The notes under the pieces: generated by a model
Databases searched by the model: none
Told to the model about the DNA's origin: nothing
The model's input: only the letters and a program-made list of their open reading frames with translations
DNA from: an uncultured Planctomycetaceae bacterium
Lineage (GTDB): Bacteria; Planctomycetota; Planctomycetia; Pirellulales; Pirellulaceae
Reading direction: 5' to 3'
Length of the DNA stretch: 64,000 nt
NCBI GenBank assembly: GCA_903863885.1
Contig: CAIPEB010000193.1
Span: forward strand, 24,547 to 88,546
Program-made: the position numbers and the translations under genes
Part shown: positions 34,655-42,274 of the stretch, one piece after another
How positions within the stretch are numbered: position 1 is the stretch's first letter
Layout of the letters: every line of letters begins with the position of its first letter

Positions 34655-35812
34655 TCACCCCTCAAAGCTGAATCGCGCGGCCTGGGCCTGCGCTCGCAGC
34701 GCCAACTCGATTGCAAGAAACGTGTGGTCCTGAGGCATGGCCGTCTGGGTCCGGTTCAGGCAGTCGAGAATCAACTGGCCGAAATAGGGAAAGCCGACCT
34801 TGCCGTGGACTGGCAGGTGATGTTCGCCCCGTTTGTCCGCCAAATATACGTGGTCGCCCACCTTGTCGCGCGCGAGGTCGAGGTACTTGCGCAGTTCGAT
34901 GGTTCCTTCGGTTCCCAGGATGATTGTCCGGCCGTCTCCCCAGGCGCACAGGCCGTCGGGAGTGAACCAGTCGACTCGGAAGTAAAACGTTGCGCCGTTG
35001 TCTGCGGCGAAGGATGCATCGCCGAAATCCTCGAATTCGGGATGGTCCGGGTTGTGGTAATTCGCGACCTTGCTGTGCAGCACACGCGCGTCCCGCGCAT
35101 CGGCATAGTGGAGAAACTGCTCGATCTGGTGACTGCCGATATCGACGAGGATGCCGCCGAATCGCTGTCTCTCCCAGAACCAGTCGGGACGCGTCCCGGG
35201 ATTGAGCCGATGGGGCCCGAGTCCGATCACCTGCACAACGCGTCCGATGGCTCCGTCGCGAATCAACTGGCCCGCGTGCACCGCCGCTTCGACGTGGAGC
35301 CGCTCGGAATAATAGACGGCGTAGATCGCGCCGGTCTCCGCCACCTTGCGGCGTGCCTCGCTTAATTGTCTGAAGGTGGTCAGCGGAGGCTTGTCGCAGA
35401 AGTAGTCTTTGCCCGAATCGATGACCCACATTCCCACCGGTTGCCGCTCGTCCGGCACGCAAGCGCTGGCCACAAGCCGCAGCGACGGGTCTTCGACCAC
35501 CTCGTTTTCGCATCGAGCCCGCCGCACCCCGGGGTACCTTGTCTCGAACGCTTCGACCTTCACGGGATCTCTGTCCCAGACGGAGACCAGTTCGCCCCCT
35601 GCCTCGATCAGCCCGTTGCACATTCCGTAGATGTGGCCGTGATCCAGGCCAACCACGCCAAAACGGAACTCGCCCGGCCCGCAGACGGCGCGCGCCTGAC
35701 CCTGTGGGGCGTAGTTCATCCCATCGGCTTTCTGCATGCTGGTTTCGCTCCCGCTCGTCCTGGATTCCGACTCGAAAACACCGATCGGCCCGACATCGCC
35801 CGGCGGCTGCAT
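34655..35812 (-). CDS. Gfo/Idh/MocA-family oxidoreductase
   Basis: A 385-residue NAD(P)-dependent oxidoreductase. Its nucleotide-binding region reads FRFGVVGLDHGHIYGM rather than the usual GxGxxG, a variant seen in some Gfo/Idh members, and the EKP triplet is replaced by DKPPL after a matching YFC strand. ATG 35812 has GGAG at 9 bases; an alternative GTG 35836 overlaps the upstream stop (GTGA). The changed motifs are a reason for caution on activity. It is the middle gene of the operon. Confidence 0.82.
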   Translation of the reverse strand: MQPPGDVGPIGVFESESRTSGSETSMQKADGMNYAPQGQARAVCGPGEFRFGVVGLDHGHIYGMCNGLIEAGGELVSVWDRDPVKVEAFETRYPGVRRARCENEVVEDPSLRLVASACVPDERQPVGMWVIDSGKDYFCDKPPLTTFRQLSEARRKVAETGAIYAVYYSERLHVEAAVHAGQLIRDGAIGRVVQVIGLGPHRLNPGTRPDWFWERQRFGGILVDIGSHQIEQFLHYADARDARVLHSKVANYHNPDHPEFEDFGDASFAADNGATFYFRVDWFTPDGLCAWGDGRTIILGTEGTIELRKYLDLARDKVGDHVYLADKRGEHHLPVHGKVGFPYFGQLILDCLNRTQTAMPQDHTFLAIELALRAQAQAARFSFEG

Positions 35813-35832
35813 TCCACCTCGCTCCGGAGGTC

Positions 35833-36990
35833 TCACTTGCCGTAATTGCGCCCGAGATTGATTTCGTTGTTTGCGAAGTTCCCGATGTTCCTGGTCTTCT
35901 CGTGAAAATGGCGGGCATGCTTCAGCACGCCCTCCTGCGTGTAGAAAAGATCGCTGGCCTGAAGCGGCAATGTCACCGGATGGCCGAGGTGGGCCGATTG
36001 ATAGATGGCCGTGATCAGTTCCAGCGTATTGCGCCCTTGGCTGCCGTCGACGACCAGACGCTCCTCGCCGTGGATTGCCCGCAGGAAATTCTCGATTTGA
36101 GCGTCGTGTCCTTCAACGGTCAGCGCCGGCAGTTGATCGTAGCGGGATTGGATGAGCGTTTTGCGCTCGAGGTCTTCGTCGGGAAAACCGTTCTCTCGCT
36201 GTTTCATCGCGACAACCTGCCAGGGCACAGCGACCTTCGCGAACTCGCCCTGGAAGGCCAGTTGCTGCTCTTCGCCGTGGTGGATCAACGAAGCCGTGAT
36301 CTGTCCTCGGGCGCCATCGCCGTACGAGAGCAGCGCGGTCGAGAAGTCCTCGACTTCGCTGTTTTCGTGGCACAGATTCGCTGTGACCGCGAGTACCTCG
36401 CGCGGCATTCCCATCATCCATTGGAACAGGTCGATGTGGTGCACTGCGTGGTTCATCGTGCACCCGCCCCCTTCCTTGGCCCATGTGCCGCGCCACCAGA
36501 GATCGTAGTAGTTGCCGCCCCGCCACCAATAGGAATCGACCTGAGCGTGAAGCACGCGGCCGATAAGGCGTGCATCGAGCAGTTGCTTCAATTTCCACAT
36601 CGGAGTCTTGAATCGGTTCTGGGCAACGACCGAAAGGATCTTGCCGCTTGTCTTCGCGGCGTGCAGCATGGCGTCGCATTCCTGAAGCGACGTCGCCATC
36701 GGCTTTTCGACGAGGACGTGCTTGCCGGCGTCAAGCAATGCGATGCACGCCGGTGCGTGCTCGAACGGAGGAAGGCAGATCGAAGCCGCATCGAATTCCG
36801 CGTCGGCAATCAGCTGGTCCAGCCCGCCGTAGACCGAGGCTTCCAATCCGAACTTCCTCGCTTTTTCCGCCGCCTTGTCCGGATACAGATCCGCCAGGGC
36901 CACGATGCGGCAGCGGGCCGGGTGCCGCAGATACGCCTGAATGTGGCTGTCCGATATGGCGCCGACGCCGAGGATGGCGATGCGCAACAT
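35833..36990 (-). CDS. Gfo/Idh/MocA-family oxidoreductase
   Basis: A 385-residue oxidoreductase with canonical motifs: LGVGAISDSHIQAY near the start and VLVEKPMATS for the catalytic EKP. The C-terminal half is the usual alpha/beta domain with HHIDLFQWMMG in the substrate pocket. There is no signal peptide, so it is cytoplasmic. It follows the UroD-family gene by 84 bases and its stop overlaps the possible GTG start of the next Gfo/Idh gene. The substrate is likely a sugar or inositol derivative. Confidence 0.9.
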   Translation of the reverse strand: MLRIAILGVGAISDSHIQAYLRHPARCRIVALADLYPDKAAEKARKFGLEASVYGGLDQLIADAEFDAASICLPPFEHAPACIALLDAGKHVLVEKPMATSLQECDAMLHAAKTSGKILSVVAQNRFKTPMWKLKQLLDARLIGRVLHAQVDSYWWRGGNYYDLWWRGTWAKEGGGCTMNHAVHHIDLFQWMMGMPREVLAVTANLCHENSEVEDFSTALLSYGDGARGQITASLIHHGEEQQLAFQGEFAKVAVPWQVVAMKQRENGFPDEDLERKTLIQSRYDQLPALTVEGHDAQIENFLRAIHGEERLVVDGSQGRNTLELITAIYQSAHLGHPVTLPLQASDLFYTQEGVLKHARHFHEKTRNIGNFANNEINLGRNYGK

Positions 36991-37074
36991 GTCTTGTCCC
37001 CCAATGCTTCGCTGGCTCGATCAGCCTTGAATCGCCGATCGCTTGCCGCAGATCAGTTCAGCCGCCGTTTCCGC

Positions 37075-38109
37075 TCACCAGGCCTCCCGAGCGGCTTCCA
37101 GCATCGCGTCGATGTTGGCCATGGGTGTCCCGGGCGACGTCCCCCCGCCCGCGGAGACGAGCAAACGCGTCCTTTCCGGATGCAATTGCAGGCTTTCCCG
37201 CGTGTACCGGCGTACCTCGTCCGGAGTTCCCTTGCACAACATGTCCAGCGGCGGCACGTTGCCCATCAGGCAGATGTCGGGTCCCACCAGTTCGCGCACT
37301 TTGTGCAAGGGCTGCAGGTGTGTGAAGTTGAACAGATGGATGCCGAGGTCGTTCAGAAAGCGGTACGAAGCCGGATTGTCCGTATCGTTGTGGAACATCT
37401 TCAGCCAGCCGGGAAAGCTGTCGAAGATCTCCTTCAAATACGGATGCGCGAACTCCTGATAGTCCTTCGGCGAGACGAATCCGGCGATGTCGTCCAAGAC
37501 GAGGATGCTCTCGACTTCACTCAGTGCCTCGGCCTGGGCTTCGAGCCAGGTCCGCACAAGAGTCGTCGTGGTCCGCAGAAATTTGTGGGTTTCCTCACGC
37601 TGCAGTTTCATCGCCAGCAGAAAGTTGCTCACCCCCATCAGATGCGTTGCCACGGTCAGCGGGCCGCGGGCAGCCACCACTTTGATGACGTGTCCGGCAT
37701 CTCGAATCCGGGGTTCCAGTCGCCGGTAGTAGTTCAGGATCATCGGCATGAAGCCGTCCAGCCGCGGATCGGGAACGCTCAGTTGCGCCAGATCTGCCAT
37801 GTTCCAGTCCCGCGTATGCACGACGGGCGTTTTCTCGTGATACAGGCTGACCCGACAACCGAAGCCGCTTGGCTCGGCCGCCATTCCAATCTCCGACCAG
37901 AATCCAGGCACGAAAATCACGTCCGGGAATCGATTCTCGATCGCGAGATTGGCTTCCAGCCAGACCTCGGGCACCGTGAGGTAGTCAAGCGTCGATATTC
38001 CCAGCACGCCCGGAATCCAGGGGCTGTCCACGATCAGAGCCACCGGCGCTTCGGCCATCGGCTCGCCGCTGACGCAACGTTTGATGATGTCCCACTGCTC
38101 AGGTCTCAT
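37075..38109 (-). CDS. Uroporphyrinogen decarboxylase-superfamily protein (non-heme branch)
   Basis: A 344-residue TIM-barrel protein of the UroD/MtaA/cobalamin-methyltransferase superfamily. Visible signatures are a WSEIGM segment, VAARGPLTV, a central DDIAGFVSPKDYQEF and the phosphate-rich-looking HNDTDNPASYRFLNDLG, LFNFTH, MGNVPPLDMLCKG and the C-terminal SAGGGTSPGTP. The last motif is shared by the family's non-haem members. In Planctomycetota these proteins are numerous and lie beside sugar oxidoreductases, as here. ATG 38109 is preferred over TTG 38151. First gene of the operon; true reaction unknown. Confidence 0.85.
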   Translation of the reverse strand: MRPEQWDIIKRCVSGEPMAEAPVALIVDSPWIPGVLGISTLDYLTVPEVWLEANLAIENRFPDVIFVPGFWSEIGMAAEPSGFGCRVSLYHEKTPVVHTRDWNMADLAQLSVPDPRLDGFMPMILNYYRRLEPRIRDAGHVIKVVAARGPLTVATHLMGVSNFLLAMKLQREETHKFLRTTTTLVRTWLEAQAEALSEVESILVLDDIAGFVSPKDYQEFAHPYLKEIFDSFPGWLKMFHNDTDNPASYRFLNDLGIHLFNFTHLQPLHKVRELVGPDICLMGNVPPLDMLCKGTPDEVRRYTRESLQLHPERTRLLVSAGGGTSPGTPMANIDAMLEAAREAW

Positions 38110-38155
38110 GCGAGTCTCGCTTCGTCGGTAGCGAACCAAAGGTCGTAGCAATCCG

Positions 38156-38279
38156 CCGGTATCCGGTGTTCGGTATCCGGTGTTCGGTATCCGGTGTTCG
38201 GTATCCGGTGTTCGGTATCCGTTCGAGCGTCTTTTCTGGCTCCAGACTTCAGACTCCGGACTCCAGACTCCAGACTCCC
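38156..38279. repeat. Composite short tandem repeat, copy 3
   Basis: A 14-base unit GGTATCCGGTGTTC is repeated four times exactly from 38158 with a partial fifth. After a 20-base spacer follows a GACTCCA/GACTCCG array (38239-38279). It lies between the UroD-family gene start and the lipase gene end, in the orientation of copy 1. Confidence 0.95.
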
Positions 38280-38337
38280 TCCGCCGTGGGATTGTAATGC
38301 CTGCGCGACGAGTTTTTCCACCGGTGTGGCAGGCATG

Positions 38338-39177
38338 TCAGCCGATGTGACGTGCGAGCCAGTCTGCGTAGTCGGTCACGACCTGTTGTTGATTGAGGTC
38401 ACTGTGCAGTTCGTGATAGGCGTCGGGGTACGTTCGCAGTTCCTTGTCCCGGCAAACCAGACGATCGAAGAAATGGCGTGTTCCCTGTACGGCGGCGATG
38501 CGGTCTGCTTCCCCGTGTGCGAAGAGGATCGGGACACGGATGGATTCGGGCGACGTCAAAACTCGTTTTCGCGCCGCCAGGATCTCGGTGCCCCAACGAG
38601 CGCTGGCTTGATGAAACGTCAGTGGATCCGCCTGGAACGCGGCAACGGCGGACGGGTCACGCGACAAATCGGCTGCGTGGAGTGGCAAGGGAACTCGAAA
38701 CCACGGCAAGATACCTGAAAGAAGGTAAGCCAGACCCACGAGAAACGGGTTGGCCACTCCTGAAGGATCGAGCGGCGGGGCGCTGATAATGGCCCCCGAT
38801 ACGGGACGCGGCTGGAGCAGGAATTCAAGCGAGACGAGCCCTCCCATGCTGTGTCCGAACAGAAAAAGCGGCAGGTTCGGATGTTCGCTGCGGACCCGGT
38901 CGAGAAGCCATTCCAGATCGGTGCGGTACTGCGACCAACGCGCCACATGCCCCCTTCGGCCCGGAGAACGCCCGTGTCCCCGCTGGTCATATGCCGTTAC
39001 TTGTATTCCGCGGCCGGCCAGTTCGATTGCCAGGTTGGAGTATCGACCGCTGTGGTCGCCAAAACCGTGGACGATCACCAACGCGCCTCGCGCAACAGCG
39101 GGAGTCCACTGCCGCGTGAATATGGACTTCCCGTTGCTTCCGCTCAGAAATTCACTCGTCTGGCGAACTTCGTCCAT
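38338..39177 (-). CDS. Alpha/beta hydrolase, monoacylglycerol lipase-like
   Basis: A 279-residue serine hydrolase of the S33/hydrolase-4 group. The oxyanion region is VIVHGFGDHSGRY (34-46), the family's YDQRGHGRSPGRRG follows, and the nucleophile elbow GHSMGG puts Ser at 110. An Asp in HGEADRIA and a His in DAYHELHSD complete the triad. ATG 39177 has GAGGA upstream and begins the usual family N terminus; the frame extends back to 39300 without homology. It acts in the cytoplasm on acylglycerols or related esters. No operon partner is evident; it stands alone after the repeat. Confidence 0.92.
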   Translation of the reverse strand: MDEVRQTSEFLSGSNGKSIFTRQWTPAVARGALVIVHGFGDHSGRYSNLAIELAGRGIQVTAYDQRGHGRSPGRRGHVARWSQYRTDLEWLLDRVRSEHPNLPLFLFGHSMGGLVSLEFLLQPRPVSGAIISAPPLDPSGVANPFLVGLAYLLSGILPWFRVPLPLHAADLSRDPSAVAAFQADPLTFHQASARWGTEILAARKRVLTSPESIRVPILFAHGEADRIAAVQGTRHFFDRLVCRDKELRTYPDAYHELHSDLNQQQVVTDYADWLARHIG

Positions 39178-39849
39178 TGTGTCCTCGTATTTGGCGACCG
39201 TGACGACCGCCTGGCGCTGCAGTGCCGCGCGGGACGACAGCAGCAGATTATGCGGGGCAAGCAACAAGAATACGACATCTATGCAGCGGAATTTCCCCAT
39301 TGGTCATTGGGCCCGGGTAGCATTGCGGCAGTCAACTGATTCGGCGTCGTTTGTGATACCGGACGCCGCCGCGACGCTGGTCCAGAAGCCGGAGATTAGA
39401 AGGAGACGGGAAATTAGAATATTAAATACGCGTCTCGACCGAAACCTTGCGGGTTCGGCGGGGTTTCATCGAGTTGGTCCAGCCGCGCGGTCGAACGTCG
39501 GAAACCTGCCAGTTGTCACTCGCGTTTTTATTCGCCATGCTCCACGGACGGCGGATTTGCCACCTGTGTGAACACGGCGGTTGTCAGCCAGCACAATAAG
39601 GATCAAATGGAGACTCGCCCCTACCGAGAGGCCAGGGATCTTGGGGGGAAAACGGCGGCTTATTCGCGGGTGCAATTCGTTCGAGCATATCGGTCTGTGC
39701 TCAGTCGGTCGAAACCATCAGCTGGAAACACAGATGCGTTGAGCGTTCGGCAGACACGAGCAAATAAGTGGTTTTTTGAAATAGCGGGTGCGCGATTCCT
39801 TGCGTAATGAACCGGGCACACCGTAGCCCTTTTGTGGGGGATCTTTCCG
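39178..39849. other. Gene-free stretch upstream of the small secreted protein
   Basis: In these 672 bases I see no protein with recognisable features on either strand. It must carry the promoters of the lipase (leftward) and the small secreted protein (rightward). An A/T-rich patch (TTAGAATATTAAATACG) near 39413-39430 stands out from the GC-rich surroundings. Confidence 0.5.
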
Positions 39850-40239
39850 ATGAAGCAGTTTGTGATGGCGTTGGCGGTATTGGCCGCAGTTGCGGTGACG
39901 GGCGTCGTTCGAGCCGAGGAAAAGGCCAATCCCACCGGTACTTGGAAGTGGACGATTCAGATGGGCGATCGCAAGATCGAAGCTACTCTGAAACTGAAGC
40001 TCGAAGGGGAAAAGCTGACCGGCGCGATGGTTGGGCGGAACAACCAGGAAACGGCGATTGAAGACGCGAAGTACAAAGACGGTGAATTGTCCTTCAAGGT
40101 GGTGCGCGAGCGTGAAGGTCAGAAGAGGACCTCCAAGTATTCGGGCAAGGTCAGCGGCGACACCATCAAGGGAAAGATCGAATCCGAACGCGAAGGCAAG
40201 GCCCAGAGCCGCGATTGGGAAGCCAAACGCGCCAAGTAG
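39850..40239 (+). CDS. Small secreted protein of unknown function (planctomycete type)
   Basis: A 129-residue protein with a clean signal peptide (MKQFVMALAVLAAVAVTGVVRAEE). The mature part is very rich in Lys and Glu and looks like a small beta-barrel: TGTWKWTIQMGDRKIEA, then LEGEKLTGAMVGR, DGELSFKVVRE and YSGKVSGDTIKGKIES. Such repeats of 'G-x-W/L-x-G' strands are common in small planctomycete exported proteins of unknown role. A canonical terminator follows 64 bases later, so it is transcribed alone. Confidence 0.8.
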   Translation: MKQFVMALAVLAAVAVTGVVRAEEKANPTGTWKWTIQMGDRKIEATLKLKLEGEKLTGAMVGRNNQETAIEDAKYKDGELSFKVVREREGQKRTSKYSGKVSGDTIKGKIESEREGKAQSRDWEAKRAK

Positions 40240-40303
40240 TCGAAAGTCCGGCTCTTGATGGGCCTGGCTGACTGTATTGCAGAAGAGAATGGTACGCTGC
40301 GAG

Positions 40304-40335
40304 CCCCTCGCTCGATTTTCGGGTGAGGGGTTTTT
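40304..40335 (+). terminator. Rho-independent terminator
   Basis: A 10-base-pair stem (CCCCTCGCTC at 40304-40313 with GGGTGAGGGG at 40321-40330, including two G-U pairs) with a 7-base loop and a run of five T. It ends transcription of the small secreted protein gene. Confidence 0.85.
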
Positions 40336-40419
40336 CGTTGCCTGAGTTGATGGTTAACCGCTATTCTTCTCACTTTCCCGTTCCGTTGAATTCCGTCCAT
40401 TCGAATAATCGGTTCGCTC

Positions 40420-41760
40420 ATGGTTGATCGTGCTCAGAGACTTGCCGAAGGGAGCATCCCTTCGCTGCTCGTTTCGTTTTCGCTGCCCGCGATTGTCGGG
40501 ATGGTTGCGCAGGCGGTCTACAACATCGTGGACCGTTTCTTCATCGGACGTGCTCTCGGCCCTGACGGAATTGCCGGAATCGCCGTTTCTCTGCCGTTCA
40601 TGCTCATCATTCTGGCGTTCTCGATGCTGATCGGGTTTGGTGCGGCGGCCCTGGTTTCGCTGCGTCTGGGCGAGCAGAAGAGAGACGAGGCCGAACGCGT
40701 GCTGGGCCACGCGGTCGTACTGGTGGTGCTGGTCTCGGCCGTGCTGACCCTGGTCGGACTTCTGTTTCTCGATCGATGGCTGGTGCTGTTCGGGGCCAGT
40801 CCGCAGGTGCTTCCCTACGCCCGCGATTACCTCGGGATCATCGTCTTGGGAAGCGTCTTTCAGGTCGGCAGCTTCGGGCTGAATGCGTCGATCCGGAGCG
40901 AAGGCAATCCTCTCGTGGCGATGTGTACGTTGTGGATCGGCGTGGCGCTGAATTTCGCACTCGCGCCGCTGTTCATTTTTGTCTTCGGCTGGGGCATGAA
41001 AGGTGCCGGTCTGGCGACAATTCTCTCCCAGGCCGTCTCGTTGATTTGGGTCGTTGGCCACTTCATGGGACGGGGCAGTCTGCTGAGGCTGAGGTGGCAG
41101 AACCTCAGGTTGTCCTGGCCCGTTTGCCGCCGGATCATGGCGATCGGTTCGCCGCACTGCGTGATGCAACTGGTCGCCAGCATTCTGAATGGTCTGTTGA
41201 ACAACCAGCTCAGCATCTATGGCGGTGATGCGGCTATTTCCGCGATGGGCGTGATCTACGCGACGTTCATGCTCATCCTGATGCCGATCTTCGGAGTAAA
41301 TCAGGGTGCTCAGCCTATCGTCGGTTTCAATTACGGTGCGCGGGCATTTGATCGAGTGAAGAAAGCCTGGGGGCTGGCAGCGATCGCCGCGTCCACCATT
41401 TCTACCGCCGGATTTGTCGTGACGATGTTCTTTCCCGCCGCGGTCTTCCGGATCTTCAGCCCCGACGACCAGGAACTGCTGCAGCTCGGCTCGCACGCGA
41501 TGCGGGTGTCAGGCGCCATGCTGCCGCTGATCGGCTTTCAGATTGTCAGCGCGAGCTACTTCCAGGCGGTCGGAAAGCCAAAGCAGGCGATCCTGCTGAT
41601 GTTGTCGAGGCAGGTGCTGCTGCTGATCCCCGCCGTGATCGTGCTGCCCCATTTCCTTGGGCTGAACGGCGTGTGGCTGGCGATGCCCTTCGCCGACATT
41701 GTCTCCTCCATGATCACCGCACCTTTTATCTACGTCGAAATGCGGAGCCTGGGGAAGTGA
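40420..41760 (+). CDS. MATE-family multidrug/toxin efflux transporter
   Basis: A 446-residue inner-membrane exporter of the MATE family. The N terminus (EGSIPSLLVSFSLPAIVGMV) and the repeated hydrophobic segments match its twelve-helix fold in two halves; QAVYNIVDRFFIGRALGPDG marks helix 2, and GVNQGAQPIVGFNYGAR is the second-half signature. Such proteins expel cationic or hydrophobic compounds by Na+ or H+ exchange. It lies 90 bases after a terminator and is monocistronic; it faces a small gene and a tandem repeat downstream. A link to export of the PKS product is possible but the distance (10 kb) argues against assuming it. Confidence 0.93.
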   Translation: MVDRAQRLAEGSIPSLLVSFSLPAIVGMVAQAVYNIVDRFFIGRALGPDGIAGIAVSLPFMLIILAFSMLIGFGAAALVSLRLGEQKRDEAERVLGHAVVLVVLVSAVLTLVGLLFLDRWLVLFGASPQVLPYARDYLGIIVLGSVFQVGSFGLNASIRSEGNPLVAMCTLWIGVALNFALAPLFIFVFGWGMKGAGLATILSQAVSLIWVVGHFMGRGSLLRLRWQNLRLSWPVCRRIMAIGSPHCVMQLVASILNGLLNNQLSIYGGDAAISAMGVIYATFMLILMPIFGVNQGAQPIVGFNYGARAFDRVKKAWGLAAIAASTISTAGFVVTMFFPAAVFRIFSPDDQELLQLGSHAMRVSGAMLPLIGFQIVSASYFQAVGKPKQAILLMLSRQVLLLIPAVIVLPHFLGLNGVWLAMPFADIVSSMITAPFIYVEMRSLGK

Positions 41761-41817
41761 CGGGGCCCCGGCGCGGTTGGCACGGCGTCGCGCTGCATGC
41801 GTGCTGTGCAACCGGAT

Positions 41818-42078
41818 TCAATTCAGATTCTCGTCCTCGTCTTCTTCGTGTTCCATCTGATAGTGAGTCAGAATGCGCGACTTGGCGGCCGCCATGGCCA
41901 GGAGTTCCGAGGCGATACTCGGGCAGATGCCGTTTTCGTGGGCGTAATCAATGACCCAATCGAGGATGTCATCGACCGCCTCTTGAATGTCGAATCCGCT
42001 TTGGTCGTTGTGGTCGTGTGTGATCATCCCTTTTCGGCCCCGGCTGATTTCAAGAATGCCGCGAGTGCCCCAATGCAC
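41818..42078 (-). CDS. Small acidic protein of unknown function
   Basis: An 86-residue protein that is protein-like in composition. The core is SGFDIQEAVDDILDWVIDYA, followed by a helical SIASELLAMAAAKSRI and a very acidic end EHEEDEDENLN. GTG 42078 has GGGAG at 6 bases, which is better than the internal ATG 42027 (AAGGG directly adjacent). I recognise no family. It is convergent to the MATE gene and lies next to composite repeat copy 4. Confidence 0.55.
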   Translation of the reverse strand: MHWGTRGILEISRGRKGMITHDHNDQSGFDIQEAVDDILDWVIDYAHENGICPSIASELLAMAAAKSRILTHYQMEHEEDEDENLN

Positions 42079-42142
42079 TCAGAACTCCCTGGCAGTGATC
42101 ATCGCGAAATTCACCGTGATCCACAAGCGGGATGCGCGGACG

Positions 42143-42274
42143 GAGGAGTCCGGAGTCCGGAGTCGGGAGTCTGGAGTCCGGAGTCTGGAGTCCGGAGGAA
42201 AACCAGCATCCGTTCGGCTACCGACCACCGGCATCTGGCATCCGTCATCTGGCATCCGTCATCTGGCATCCGTC
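42143..42274. repeat. Composite short tandem repeat, copy 4
   Basis: A GGAGTCC/GGAGTCT array (42145-42198), GGAGGAA and spacer, then CGGCTACCGACCACCGGCAT running into three tandem copies of CATCTGGCATCCGT (42232-42273). The final unit touches the stop codon of the DUF4838 gene. Orientation as in copy 2. Confidence 0.95.

Noticed and set aside
35539..38148. Long plus-strand frame of 869 codons across the Gfo/Idh and UroD-family genes
   Set aside because: It runs antisense to three clearly recognised genes and shows no domain motifs.
38156..38279. CRISPR array
   Set aside because: The 14-base units follow each other directly without spacers, and no cas gene is near.
40420..41760. MATE exporter as the dedicated exporter of the PKS product
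   Set aside because: It is 10 kb from the cluster, on the other strand and in its own unit after a terminator, so there is no positional support.
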